Shown here one piece after another: positions 52,330-63,420 of a stretch of 64,000 nt of DNA (positions are counted from its first letter, which is position 1; each line of letters opens with the position of its first letter). A program made the position numbers and the translations under genes. Source of the DNA: Ceratotherium simum simum. Lineage: Eukaryota; Chordata; Mammalia; Perissodactyla; Rhinocerotidae. The notes below the pieces were generated by a model. It saw only the letters and a list, made by a program, of their open reading frames with translations, had not been told where the DNA came from and did not search any database. The stretch is from positions 9,370,662 to 9,434,661 of the forward strand of contig NW_004454166.1 of the NCBI RefSeq assembly GCF_000283155.1, read 5' to 3'.

Positions 52330-52535
52330 TGAACTGACAGGTAGAGCGAAGGGAGGTTTCGGAGGCAGAAAAAGCTGTGTTTGAATCCTGACTCTTCTAC
52401 TCAACCAGCTCTGGGACTCCAGGGACTCTGAGCCCCTGTATCCTCTCCATAAAACAGAGCTAATGATGTATAAAAAACATTTAGCCAGTTCCTGGAACAA
52501 AGTATCCGGTAAACAGTGGCTATTATAATGATTAG
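52330..52535 (+). repeat. MIR SINE
   Basis: GTGTTTGAATCCTGACTCTTC, CTCTCCATAAAACAGAGC and GCCAGTTCCTGGAACAAAG follow the MIR order. Confidence 0.75.
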
Positions 52536-52744
52536 TGCTGCTGACTTCACAGGGTAAAGCATTCATCAAGGGTGGGGCACAGAGTGGGCAGTTTATTAAA
52601 GAAATCTCTCTTCTCTCTTCTTTATCCACAGAAGGTGCTATTTCCTCCACAGGCCTTTCCAGAACAAACTGGAGCTCTCTCCAGTGCCCAGGTCAGGCGG
52701 GAGAGGTAAAGGGCTTACCCTGATATCCTGATGCCACTTCTGGC

Positions 52745-53120
52745 CAGTGTTTTACCATAAAACCCCCTTTTGGGGGCCCCCACCACTCAAACTACTCTCT
52801 CCACACTCAGGGCAGTCGGCTCCTCTTTTCCATACAGGCACACTGCAGCTTTCTCCAAGCCTTCAGCACCTACCGCAGTTTTCCTTTCCACCCCACTTCC
52901 TCCAACCTCTAAATCAAGTGCCTATTTGCAATCTGGGCTTTATAATTCCTCCATCTTTTCTGCTCTCCCTACAAGCTTCTCCAGTGCACCAACTTATCAG
53001 GTGGTCCCTGCTAAATTGTAAGCCATGTGCAGCAAGCTACTGTGTCTCAACATCTTATTTTCTGCCACACTGAGCCCAGTGCCCAGGATGACTCGGGGCT
53101 CGGGGCTCCATAAACATTGG
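52745..53120 (+). repeat. L2 LINE 3' segment
   Basis: CTGCCACACTGAGCCCAGTGC and CATAAACATTGGACTGAAGG resemble an L2 end. A CGGGGCT unit is duplicated at 53095-53108. Confidence 0.6.
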
Positions 53121-55149
53121 ACTGAAGGCCTCTGAAGTAAAACCTCAGGGGTGAGAAAAGATTGTTTAAAGCTGATTCACTACAGTAACGAATCAGAAAT
53201 TTCATTGAAAGTAAAGGGTAGCCCAAAACCATGACAAAATTTCCAGCTGTGTTCAAGGAAACACAAGTTCTAACAGGAGTACATTTAATTTGGTTTTCCT
53301 CAAAGCACTCTAATTTGTTGGGAAGGAGACTCATTCTCATTGACTTCACATGAGCAAAGGAGAATCTGTAATTTGCTAGACTGAGGCTCTAGAACCCCTG
53401 TAAACAGCCCAACTAACAAGGACACCTCCCCTAGGGGATCAACTCTGAATACAAGACTGTCAGCACTGGTCAGGTGCCTTGGACTCTAAACCCATAGGCT
53501 CAAGTCAAGAACCCACTCAATGAAAGCTATCAATAGCTGGATACAATTTTTCCACCTCAACACTTGATTCCTTTTACATTTGCCAACATGAATTATCTAA
53601 CCTCCAGGCTCTTGTCCAGTTCTAGCTCAGAGTATGTGACCAAACCCAGCAACCTTCTCCAGAACGTCCATCTTCTTTCACCAGCCAGCTCCTGAGGCAG
53701 TGCAGGCGTATGTCATGTGTCGGAGATGCCTCTGTTTCTGCAGCTCGGTGAGGGCCAGCTAACTAGGTAGGTGAGAATGTAGTCGGGGTTCCAGGGCAGA
53801 CCCAGAGGCGCGGGGTCTAAGCCCTGCCCTCCCAACTTTAAAGTACACTCCTTCTCTATAATAACCAAAACACACCACTTTGCTGGCTGCCTCACTAGAT
53901 TAAGAAAAAAAAGAGGAATAAGATCACAAGTTTAAATCCACATTTTTGTGATTCTGAGAAACAAAAACTGAAGGATATTAGCCTTTTTCTTAAATACTGG
54001 CAACGTGAACTCCATTATTTGAGGTCTGGGAGGATCCTCCAAGAGGAAATAGATCTGTATTATTCCCATATTATCATGATTCTGAGGATTCTTCCTAGAA
54101 AGTGCTACTGTCATTAAGATTTTCACAAATCAAACATTTTATGTGCCAGAGAAGAAAGTGCTCAAGGAGAGATGGAACTAAACTATTGGGTGGAACTCCT
54201 GCTAGCCTCCTTTTTTCAACTGTGGTTTTATAGTGGCATTTTAAAATTCACACAGTCCAATCTCCCAAGCACCACGTGCTAAGTGTCCTCATCAGGTGAG
54301 CATCAGAGTCCCCAGATGGAGCACCTAAGGACAGATTGCCTTGCTGGTCTCAGCAGCCTCCAGGAGCACATCCACTCCCCTTAATGGAGGTCATTCAAAC
54401 CAACCGTTGGAAAACTCTCCATTTGCCCAGTAGAGGAGAAAGCCACACTGTGATCATATGAATGTGACTGCAGTTGGAAACTGGAAAATGGCACGAATTC
54501 CACTAAATTTGCAAATCCTGCCACAAGACTGATAACTGAATAAACATTCTTTGACCAAAGGCTTTCTTCATATTGAACTCAAGGTCCTTACTACAATTAA
54601 CACAAACATCAAAGTAAAAAAAAACACCCTGCCTTGAATCACAATTAATCTTAACTGGCCAAAATTAGCACAGGGTTTTGTACTTTTGCATAAAGGGAAC
54701 AGTCCCTAGGAAAGTTTCAACCTTCAGGACTTCTGTGCAGATTTCCTTCCAATTCGAATTTACAACCAAGGAGCAATTTTTATTTGAGAGAGAGAAAAAA
54801 GTCCAGTTGAAAAACCCCTTAAGATTCAAATTGGATCAACAGACATAATAAATAAATGAGGCCAGTCCAATATTTAAGTGTCCATTTTAAGCTGAAAAGG
54901 ATAGGCTTTTATAGACACAATTTCTTTTTTCTCTCCTAAAAGGACACTGTAAATATTACCCTAAATTCTAGTACAGTATCACGAAGCCTGGATCAAAGAG
55001 GCAAGGGGCCAAGATTTTAATTTCCAGTTAATGACAGCTGGAGAGTGAATTTACGCAAGCCATTCTGCCACTATGAGCCACAGAACAGAAAACAAGTCTT
55101 CGTGATAAAGCTGCAGCAGATGATCTACTGAGTGAAGGGAAACTGCCCG

Positions 55150-55385
55150 GAGCTTGGGTATCAGACTTGAGTTTGAATCCATGGCTCTGCCATTAGCCAA
55201 ATATGTCGACCAGGAACAAGCTATTTAACTTCTCTCTGTATCAGGTGCACCATCTGAAAAATGGGGTAACTTCGATATTTCTCCAAATGTGCAGAGTTAT
55301 ATGAGATGAATTTAAGCGATACTCAGAAGATTTTAGGAGATGGACACGCACAGTAGTAAACACTGAATCACATACTGAGAAAATT
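55150..55385 (+). repeat. MIR SINE
   Basis: GAGTTTGAATCCATGGCTCTG, TCTGAAAAATGGGGTAACTTC and ATGAGATGAATTTAAGCGAT follow the MIR order. Confidence 0.8.
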
Positions 55386-56304
55386 TTGCTCTTTTCAGCC
55401 CTTCTTTAGCCTTTATAACAATTTTACTACGTTAAGGAGAAAATCTTTGCTTGGTCTTTCTTCAACACGTCTTCAACACCTGCTAACTTCTCTTTTTAAC
55501 AAAGCGAGAGCAAGTCTCAGAATCAGCTAGCACCTTTGGAAAGCAAGTTTATTTTACAGATAGGCTGTTGAAAAAAATAATTTGTTTTTATTCTAATTAT
55601 TTCTTAAGTTACCTTCCATTTGTGACAACTATTATGGGTTTTCAATTTAGAGAACCCATATAAGGTTAATTTTTTTAGTTATATAGTTTAAAAAACTATA
55701 TTGATGATTACAAAAATGTGAGTCAATTTAAATAACTTAAGCAGCTTACAATGCTGCCTATCTCAGGGTCACAGTGAAGATTAAATGACCTAATGCAGAG
55801 GATGGTCTAGCCCACACCGTGCTCTCATCTACCCACGGCCGATGAGTAAAATTTCAGTCAATGAGGAATATGAGTAGAGGGTACAGTGCAAACAAAAGCA
55901 ACCACGGAGGATGGATGTCAGATTCCAGAACAAGGAAGAGCCAAAAAATAGAAAGAGGGGGAATCTTAAAGTAGAAGTCAGGGAAAAAAGGAAAACCTGT
56001 AGAGGGAGATTCAGTTAACAGATTGAAATCAAGCCGCACTATGTGCTAATCACTGGTGAGAAAACCACATGCAGTTCCTTCACATGTGCCTCTTATAATC
56101 TGGGACGAAGCTGTCAAAAGAGGTCAGAGTCTTATTTCAAAGAGCCTTGAATGCCAAGCTAAAGATCATTACAGTGGCAGATCTTTAAAGTCTTTTGCTA
56201 TTTGTTCAGCATCTAGTACTTTACACGGTATTTGAAAAATATTTGCTGAACAAATAAATTTCAATTTAATGGTGTTTTTCGCATATTAACACATTTAATA
56301 CATA

Positions 56305-56682
56305 TATTGGTTGTTAGTGCTGTGGAGTTGATTCTGACTCCTAGCGACCATGGTACAGCAGAGCAGAACCCTGCCTGGTCCTTTTGTGCCATCCTCTCAC
56401 CTTCTAGCGCTATATCAGACAATGCTCTACTGCTATTCACAGGGTTTTCATGGCCAATTTTTTCGGAAGTGGGTGGCCAAGTCTTTCTTCCTAGTCTGTC
56501 TTAGTCTGGGGCTCTGCTGAAATCTGTCCACCATGGGTGACTGCTGGTATTTGAAATACCTGTGGCATAGCTTTCAGCATCACAGCAACCCACAGCAGCC
56601 ATAGTACAACAATCGACAGACAGGGGGTGTGGTTCCCTGACGGTGAGATTGCTGAATCAATCACTAGACCACCAGGGCTAGG
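56305..56682 (-). mobile_element. tRNA-Glu-headed SINE with RTE-like tail
   Basis: The right end, read on the minus strand, matches tRNA-Glu start sequence (CCCTGGTGGTCTAGTG) and its 3' acceptor arm, with the T-arm/B-box section deleted. The left end, GTTGATTCTGACTCCTAGCGACC, resembles RTE-derived SINE tails. I infer a mammalian tRNA-RTE SINE. Confidence 0.65.
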
Positions 56683-56683
56683 C

Positions 56684-56713
56684 TTATATATATATATATA
56701 TATTTTTTTTTTA
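56684..56713 (+). repeat. (TA)n and T-run
   Basis: About nine TA units are followed by ten T. Confidence 0.9.
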
Positions 56714-58739
56714 ATATTATATCTTCCTCTTCCCTCCCTCTTCCAGTACCAGAGATCACACCTCACCCCAGTAAGATAGACTGCCACCTCCAACCCAAGG
56801 CACTGCATCTGGGAGAAGGGTCTACGTGTCAATCTAAACTCCTTAGTCTGGGTCTTCACTTTCTCTCTACCTTTCCAAGGAAAGCTGCTGCTTCCATCAG
56901 TGTCGCCTTTATCTCAACTTGGATCATCTAAATATAAGATCCAATTTATTTCAAGCTGACATCCCCTTGGGGACTTGCTTCTTCAAGAAAACAAGTTTGG
57001 TTTGACTCTCGGCAAAAAACAATTATTCCCAACCTGGCATCCTACAGGAATTTTCAAAGCAAGTGTAAATAAGGATATGAAACCTAAACAACTTCTTAGC
57101 AGTTCCTGTCTTCCTTCCATGCCCCTCCCATCCTGAAACCTCTTGCTCCCTTTTCTTCCTTCTTCTTCCTTCTAGTCCTAACCTATTGTGATCTCTCAAA
57201 CCGCAAATTCAGGACACTGCTTTAGAAAGCTTTGTGTCTTGCCCACCTGCCCCCAATGAGAGTCTTCTGAGATATTCAGAAATACCCTTATAAGGTTAGT
57301 CTAATTCTCATCCTAGGATGGGCTTTGGCACTCCTTTCTTGGAGAATGAATGAGTCCTAGCAGTCAGTTAGCTTTTCTTTTTATCACATACTGGCTTAAC
57401 AGGAATGCAATATAAGAAGCAAAACCTATACCCAAAATGGAGATGTCCAGGATGGAGAGGCCAAATGAATATTTTATTTCAGAAAGATTCTCCAAATGGT
57501 GAGTCGGAGATGAGAACAATGTCTCACTAAATCATCTTGACTCTATTGAAATTTAGAGTTGAGATGAACCAACTCCTCCTTCCTTTGCATTTCAGATGTG
57601 AATCCACTTTTGTTTCTATGATTCAAGTCTTAGTTCACCTAATACAGAAAAATAGGCAATTTCAAAGCTTTCTCTCCTCTACCTTCCTCTCCTCCCATCA
57701 TCTTCCTTTCTTCCATCATCACTCTCATTAGGAACGCTCCTGTGCATTCCCTGGGTGTTTTTGCCTCTATCTCTCAAAATCCATCTGATCTGTTACACTA
57801 ATGCTGAGCATGTCTCTCAGGACATACCTCTGGGCAACTCCAATCAAAGGATCATCCTTTCTCCTAAATACAAACCTACCGCTAGAGGATGTAAAAGCTT
57901 GAAGGACTCTTTAAAAGTCATGTACTTTAGCCTCTTTCATTTTATAAACCAAGAACCTAAATCTCAGAAAAGTAAAATGACTTGCCCAAGGTCACATGGC
58001 TCCTTACTGGGTTTCTGGAATTAAATGTAAAATATAATTATATGTAAAATTTGGAGTGTACATGCCTACATATATTGTTTCTGAAGAGAGAATCAATAGC
58101 TTTCCTCATACTCTCAAGGTAGTCAAAAATCCTCTCCCCAAAATGATGAACTGATTAGTTTTATATATACAAAATTGTCCCTAGGAAATGTCTCATACTA
58201 AATACCAGTTATTATAAAACATCTTGACTTCAAGACTAGCCAGATAAAATGCTTTAACGTCCAAATGCTTCTTGGAAGTTGTATTTGGGATAGAAAATGT
58301 TGCAGAGTTTTAAACAAATACACACAGATACACCAAAAGAATGAATAACAAAGAACAGATCCTACGCAAAATAGGTTATTTTGGGTCTTTTTTAAGTATT
58401 TAAATTCTGAATTACTTAGTGAATCATCTCATTCTTATTTAAAAAATTAACTAATGTGCAAATCAAAGTATCTGAATGTGAAATGTCACAGACTATAGCA
58501 TTTCCCAAAGCACAGCTGCCTCAAAAAGAGAAATGAAACTGAATGGAATCAAAACTGTTTGTTCTACAAAAGTAAACTGGCCTAAATAATTTAAGTACGC
58601 ACTAAAATTTCTCAATCTATCATAAACTTACCCTTAACTACAGTTATTTCTCATATAATTCTATTTCTAATACTTTTCTGTGATTATCTCATCATTTTAA
58701 TTCATCTTTTAGAATATGGGAAACAAACAGTTTCCCATT

Positions 58740-58900
58740 CTCTCTGGTTCAAGTCAGCATTTACTGAACCCCTTCTATGTCAGGGGGGTTGAATTAAGGA
58801 CTGGGGAGAAGGAATCAAAGACCTCCTCCTGGAGAAGCATACACTCAGGAGGAAGACAAATAAATGTTAACTATAACAAAAAAACACAATTAAATACATG
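58740..58900 (-). repeat. Antisense L2 fragment
   Basis: CATTTACTGAACCCCTTCTATG, GGAATCAAAGACCTCCTCC and AGACAAATAAATG fit reverse L2. Confidence 0.6.
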
Positions 58901-59399
58901 ACATGAACAGTGCTGGAATCCAATCCTATAGAAGTAAAAAAGAAGGGGATAATTTTAACTCAGTGTGGGCAGGGAGGAGTGAATCCAGGAGAGCTTATGA
59001 GAAGGATGGCCCTAAAATCAAGTCTTAAAGTAGGTTTTCAAAACGGAAAAAGACAGGATTTTAAACTTTATTTTGTTTTAGGAACCAAGTCTGATGCACC
59101 TCCATTGTTAGAGTGTATTCTCTTTGCTTTAATATACTTTGTGGTCTCAGTGGAATGCAGACTATCCGAAGGCTCTATCTGAAAGCAATTTTATATATGA
59201 GATTTTCACTCTCTGGCTTCATATATTTCTAAAATGTACCTCTAAAACATCTATGCTGGTTACCTATCCAGGGAACTATTTTCAAGTGAAAATATCCAAA
59301 TGAAAAGGGAGAATCCCTCTTTGCCTTTTGCTAGTCTTTCATTTGTCAAAACATTGATACTTTGACCAAGTCTTTACCCCGACATTGGTAAATTCTTGG

Positions 59400-59615
59400 A
59401 AACCAAACTGCCTGGGATGTAACCTCAGCTGCACTACTTACAAACTCCATGATCAGGCTACTTAACCTGTCTATGCCTCAGTCTCCCCATCTTCAAATGA
59501 AGATAACAGTACCCACCCTCATGTGGTTCTCATGAGAATCAACAGAATTAATATGTGTAAAATGCTTAAAACAACGCCCAGCATACAGTAAATCAACAAT
59601 AAATGTAACTGTTTT
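59400..59615 (+). repeat. MIR SINE
   Basis: GTAACCTCAGCTGCACTAC, ATGCCTCAGTCTCCCCATC and AAAACAACGCCCAGCATACAG are in MIR order. Confidence 0.82.
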
Positions 59616-59808
59616 TACCAAGAAGAAATGCTTTCTAAGAGTTTGTTTCTAACCTGCTACACCAATTTAATAAGAAAAAGTTTCCCATCCTATTTCACTT
59701 TTATAAAGCAGACTGTGAAAGTGTATTTACTTTCAGAGAAAGATGCCTTAAGAAAAGCCTAACTTTGATTCCTAGACAGTAATGGCAGTAATAAAGAAAT
59801 AACTTATT

Positions 59809-60085
59809 GGGGCTGGCCTGGTAGTGTAGCAGTTAAGTGCGTGCACTCCGCTACGGCGGCCTGGGGTTCCAGGTTTGGATCCCGGGAGCACCGACGCACC
59901 ACTTGTCAAGCCATGCTGTGGCAGCATCCCATATAAAGTAGAGGAAGATGGGCACGGATGTTAGTCCAGGGCCCATCTTCCTCAGCAAAAAGAGAAGGAT
60001 TGGCATTGGATGTCAGCTCAGGGTTGATCTTCCTCACACACACACAAAAAAACAAAAAAATCTCAACAACAAAAAATATAAAAAA
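59809..60085 (+). mobile_element. ERE SINE (tail type A)
   Basis: GGGGCTGGCCTGGTAGTGTAG, TCAAGCCATGCTGTGGCAGC and two GATGTTAG/GATGTCAGCTCAGG blocks precede a (CA)n and A-rich tail. AAAGAAATAAC flanks both ends. Confidence 0.92.
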
Positions 60086-60604
60086 AAAAAGAAATAACAT
60101 TTCAAAAGGTCCACAACAGTTAGGGAGAGAACAAGCAGAGACTGTATTGTATTATAACCAACAAAAAAAGTTTTACCAAAGTTGGGATTGACAGCTAAAG
60201 TAATAGTTCTCCTCCCTTTTCCTTTTTTTTAATACACTTTTACAGACAAATACTGTCTTCCCATTTTCTACACATTGCATAGGAAATCACTTTGAGATCA
60301 CAGACTTACTCACAAATATTTGACTGAAGCAATAGTGAAGTTTTCATTTTAAGCCAAGTAAAGAAATTAGAGTTGAGTAAATTTTATTGTATGTTCTTTC
60401 CATGATGTTGCAATCTCTATGCAACCAAGGCCCCAGCAAGCTGAAGAGAATTTGGCTGGCCCACTCACAGCAACAACAGAAATATGATACCGGCTGTAAA
60501 TTCTGATAAGGACTACAGGAGATGAATGTGCCAGAACATAGTGAGCATCCTCAGAAAGTCCTCTGCTTGCAGCAGCTGAAATTGTACCACCTCACTGCAT
60601 GGTG

Positions 60605-60835
60605 TGGGAGTTAAAGAACTCTGGAGCTCACTGGCTAGGTTCAAACCTTAGCTCTGCCACTTGCAAAGTGAGTGGCCAGTTAACCTCCCAGTTTCTTAAT
60701 ATGTAAAATAGGGATAATAAATGGGTTTATTGTGAAGATTAAATTAGTTAGTATTTGAAAAGCATATGGAAAAGTACCTGGCACATACTGCTATTTAACA
60801 GCGTCTATTAAATAAACATTGCAATAACTTTGGCA
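60605..60835 (+). repeat. MIR SINE, near full length
   Basis: TTCAAACCTTAGCTCTGCCAC, CTTAATATGTAAAATAGGG and AGTACCTGGCACATACTGC are in MIR order. Confidence 0.85.
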
Positions 60836-61687
60836 TTTATGCTTATTTCCACATGCAGATATGAAGATGGTCTCAGTTTTTAGTGTAGGCCCTCTCTCAG
60901 AATAGTTAAAACAAATTTTCAGAAAGATCTTTTAAAATTTAATGCTGGAGTAATTGATCATAAGGAGCATTATATTTGCATTATTTCTTTAATATCCAGA
61001 GAGTAAATAAAAACGTATTTGGATTTGAGAGTATTTTAGAAATGCAAAAATCATGTCTATTGGTATTTTCTAGATATCCAAAAGGTTCACAATTAAAGAG
61101 TCTAAGGCAATGCCCATGTAATTATTTTAGGAGCTAAAAATCGAAATAGCGAAGATATTAACAATTTGCAATCACTACCAATATAGCATAAACAATTTGG
61201 TTAATGGGAGGGAAGAGCCCTAAAAAATATTTTAAATGAAAAAATATTCCAACTTCTCTCCATATAAGGTACATACTACGTAAGATAATAAAAAGCTGTC
61301 ACTGAGTTTCCTTCAGTTTCATTCATTTTTAATAATGTTTGCATTGAGACTTCCTGGAGCAGAGGGTGAAACCAACCAAGCGCTAATCACCCCTTTCTAA
61401 TCCTAGACTAATCATCGTCTCACATGAACTGTAAATACGCCAAGTCAAAGTGTCCAGGGTCTGTTACAGGGCTCTATTTAGAGGTAAATCGAGATCCGGC
61501 CTTAGAAAATGACTTGCTGATTTTCATCACTAGGGAAGTTTTTAAAAATATCAAATTTGTCCTCTATTATACGAATGTATATATGATCCACTCATTTTGT
61601 GAGGTGTCACTGATAAGTCTCCCGTTTTAAAAGCTGATGGTATCTATGCTGCAAAAGACAAGGGCCAATTACTTCCTGTGCCAGATG

Positions 61688-61772
61688 CTTTTCTTTCTCT
61701 CCTCTTTCTCTCTTTCCCTTTTTCTCTCTCCTTCTCTCTCTCTCCTTTTTTATCTTTTTTCCTTCTTTCTGA
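61688..61772. repeat. Polypyrimidine (CT/TTTC) tract
   Basis: About 85 bases are almost entirely C and T on the plus strand, so the ABCA1 sense strand is polypurine. It lies at the left edge of the CpG island. Confidence 0.85.
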
Positions 61773-62150
61773 TAAGTGCTGAAGAAGAGGCACCAACACA
61801 CAACCCTGGCACACTGGCCCATGACCCAAGAACCTTCCGGTTTAGCAACGGTCTCGGGGTCCGGGAAACATTCTAACAAAAAACCACTAGATGGGCTTTT
61901 GCCTGATCCTCCAAGTTTCCTCCCAGTTTGCAACCACCCGTCTTCACGGGATCTCAGTCGGAACCCGCGAGCGACAATGCCTCGTAGAGCCCGGCCCCAC
62001 TCCGGCCACGGGGCCGATTCCCAGGCCACCCGGCCAGGAGGCGCTGCGGGCCAATCCCTCGAGGCCGCCGGCAGCCCGCGCCCAGCCCTCCCCACCCCCA
62101 CCGCCGAGCCCAGCCGCGTGGCGGGGCTCGGAGTTCTGCACCGCCTGTCG

Positions 62151-62166
62151 GGGTTACTCCCGGTCA
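62151..62166 (+). promoter_or_regulatory. DR4 element (LXRE-like), intron 1
   Basis: GGGTTA-CTCC-CGGTCA has the same two half-sites, spacing and orientation as the promoter LXRE. It lies about 1.07 kb inside the gene and within the CpG island. LXR/RXR binding is inferred from the motif class; similar TGACCGnnAGTAACCC sites are known LXREs in ABCG1. Confidence 0.72.
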
Positions 62167-63021
62167 TTCTGCTGCACCGTCGCGCCCCAGCTTCCCCATC
62201 CGTGCCGGGCCTGAGGCTGCCCCAAGAGACAAGCAGCAAAGCGCAGGAAGATGGGGGGCGAAGAGTAGGTACCTCAGCTCCAGTTTCCACAGACTCTCCT
62301 TGTCTCTAAGTCTTCTGTTTTTAAAAGGAACAAAACTCGTCCCCTGCTGCGCCAGGGACACCAGCTCTGGTAAGCTCACGGAGGCAGGACCATAGACAGG
62401 ACCCCCAGGCCAAACAAAGCCCCCGAGGCCTCAAGTGAGCACTAGCGCTACGGACCCCGTTTGGGACACCTCCCAGTCGAGTTCTTGGGGAACAAGGACC
62501 GCCGCTCCAGGTCCGGGGCGCACGGGGCCGATGCCCAGGTCACAGCCCAACTCAGACCAGCTTTTTAAGAACCGAGGAGGGACTGAGTGCTGGCATTTGT
62601 CCTGGTGGGCGCCGGCCTACCTGCAGCCAGAAGGGTTTTCAGCCGGCTCAGACGCTTCGGAACAAAGGGAAGCGCTGGGTGCCGGACCTGCCACTCTCTC
62701 CACTCCGGCAGCAGCGCCCCCAGCACGACCAGGAGCCCCCGATTCCACTGCACCGACTACTGCGCCCTGGTCTCCACGCCCAAAGATGCTCCCCGGGCTC
62801 CACCGCCGGGCGAGCACCGAGGGCAGCAGCGCCGAATCTCTGGGTCGCCAGAGCTCGTCCTAGGACGTCCTCCCCCCCATTTAAGCCGCCCCTGCCCCAT
62901 TTGCGTTGCAAGAGGTGGGATATGGGGGTTCGGACCAAAGTACCTGAAACCGAGCACTTCTCAAAACCTGCTCTGCCCAGAAACAAAACAAGAATGTCCA
63001 AGTCACTGAAGAGCCTCTTAC

Positions 63022-63233
63022 CTGTTTTCCACTTTTGTGTTTGCGTATCTTTCCCCCACCCCTTGAAAATCCCTTCCAGGAAAAAGGGGGGGGGACGAGC
63101 AAAGCGCCCCAAGAAATTGGCTCTGGCGGCGCTGGTCCCGCGGTGCCCCCTGCCCTGCCCACCTGCGCCCAGGCAGAGAGCTGTCAGCTCGGCTTGGCTT
63201 GCGCCGGCCCCACTCACTCTCCCTCGGAATTAC
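63022..63233 (-). other. ABCA1: ABCA1 exon 1 (5' untranslated)
   Basis: This non-coding first exon is about 212 nt. On the minus strand it begins near GTAATTCCGAG and ends AAGTGGAAAACAG before a GTAAGA donor at 63021, matching the human exon 1 ends. No ATG is present on the sense strand within it. It contains a run of nine C on the sense strand (63086-63094) followed by T. It joins exon 2 across a 19-kb intron. The 5' end is inferred from the human mRNA start and TATA spacing. Confidence 0.92.
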
Positions 63234-63256
63234 CGGGTTTTTGCCGCGACTAGTTC

Positions 63257-63265
63257 CTTTTATAG
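63257..63265 (-). promoter_or_regulatory. TATA box
   Basis: CTATAAAAG on the minus strand is centred about 28 bases upstream of the inferred start at 63233. Human ABCA1 has the same box at the same spacing. Confidence 0.92.
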
Positions 63266-63286
63266 ATTCGGCTGCGCTGAGCGCTG

Positions 63287-63302
63287 GGGTTACTATCGGT
63301 CA
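63287..63302 (+). promoter_or_regulatory. LXR/RXR response element (DR4), promoter
   Basis: GGGTTA-CTAT-CGGTCA is a direct repeat of two nuclear-receptor half-sites separated by four bases, 54-69 bases upstream of the inferred start. This is the classical ABCA1 LXRE through which oxysterol-activated LXR/RXR induces the gene. The human first half-site, as I remember it, is AGGTTA, so the first base differs. Confidence 0.93.
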
Positions 63303-63323
63303 AAGCCTGTTCTCTCCCTCCTT

Positions 63324-63332
63324 CCCCGCCCC
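63324..63332. promoter_or_regulatory. Proximal GC box (Sp1-type)
   Basis: CCCCGCCCC lies 91-99 bases upstream of the inferred start, between the AP-1-like site and the DR4 element. Human ABCA1 has Sp1 sites at about the same distance. Confidence 0.75.
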
Positions 63333-63376
63333 TTTCCCCGGCCTCTGTTTATGTAGTTCAGTCACTCAGCAGAAAG

Positions 63377-63382
63377 CACGTG
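63377..63382. promoter_or_regulatory. E-box CACGTG
   Basis: A perfect palindromic CACGTG lies 144-149 bases upstream of the inferred start, the position of the well-studied human ABCA1 E-box at about -147. In human it is bound by bHLH-zip factors and mostly described as repressive. The conserved position is seen; its function here is inferred. Confidence 0.88.
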
Positions 63383-63390
63383 GAGCCGCG

Positions 63391-63399
63391 CCCCGCCCC
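63391..63399. promoter_or_regulatory. Distal GC box (Sp1-type)
   Basis: CCCCGCCCC lies about 160 bases upstream of the inferred start, next to the E-box, matching a reported Sp1 site of the human promoter near -157. Confidence 0.7.
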
Positions 63400-63420
63400 T
63401 TAAACCGGCGACGTCCTGCG

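Larger units (their letters stand above)
44024..63021 (-). other. ABCA1: ABCA1 intron 1
   Basis: This 19-kb intron has GT at 63021-63020 and AG at 44025-44024. The first kilobase lies in the CpG island and holds a DR4 element. Further left come a polypyrimidine tract, an ERE, MIR and L2 pieces, a tRNA-Glu-headed repeat, an old L1 and a small CpG-containing unique patch at 45580-45650. Stretches such as 53400-55140, 57000-58700 and 49450-52300 look mostly unique with no coding signal. Human intron 1 is reported to contain alternative first exons and a liver-type promoter; I cannot place these here with confidence. Confidence 0.93.
63234..63420 (-). promoter_or_regulatory. ABCA1: ABCA1 core and proximal promoter
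   Basis: Reading on the minus strand, this region holds an E-box, a GC box, an AP-1-like site (63361-63368), a second GC box, an LXR DR4 element and a TATA box, in that order towards exon 1. The order and spacing match the known human ABCA1 proximal promoter, where these sites respond to oxysterols through LXR/RXR, to Sp1/Sp3, and to USF or other E-box factors. The transcription start is placed at about 63233 because the sequence there corresponds to the 5' end of the human mRNA and lies about 30 bases from the TATA box. Confidence 0.93.

Noticed and set aside
52168..52650. 160-codon minus-strand ORF in intron 1
   Set aside because: It overlaps a MIR and the translation has no family resemblance.
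56625..56682. tRNA-Glu-like sequence
   Set aside because: The T-arm and B box are missing and it is fused to a SINE body, so it is a repeat head and not a tRNA gene.
61607..62290. 227-codon open frame on the minus strand, and 177-225-codon frames on the plus strand nearby
   Set aside because: They lie in the CpG island, where stop codons are rare, overlap exon 1, promoter or intron 1, and contain low-complexity Arg/Pro/Ser-rich sequence with no recognisable domain.
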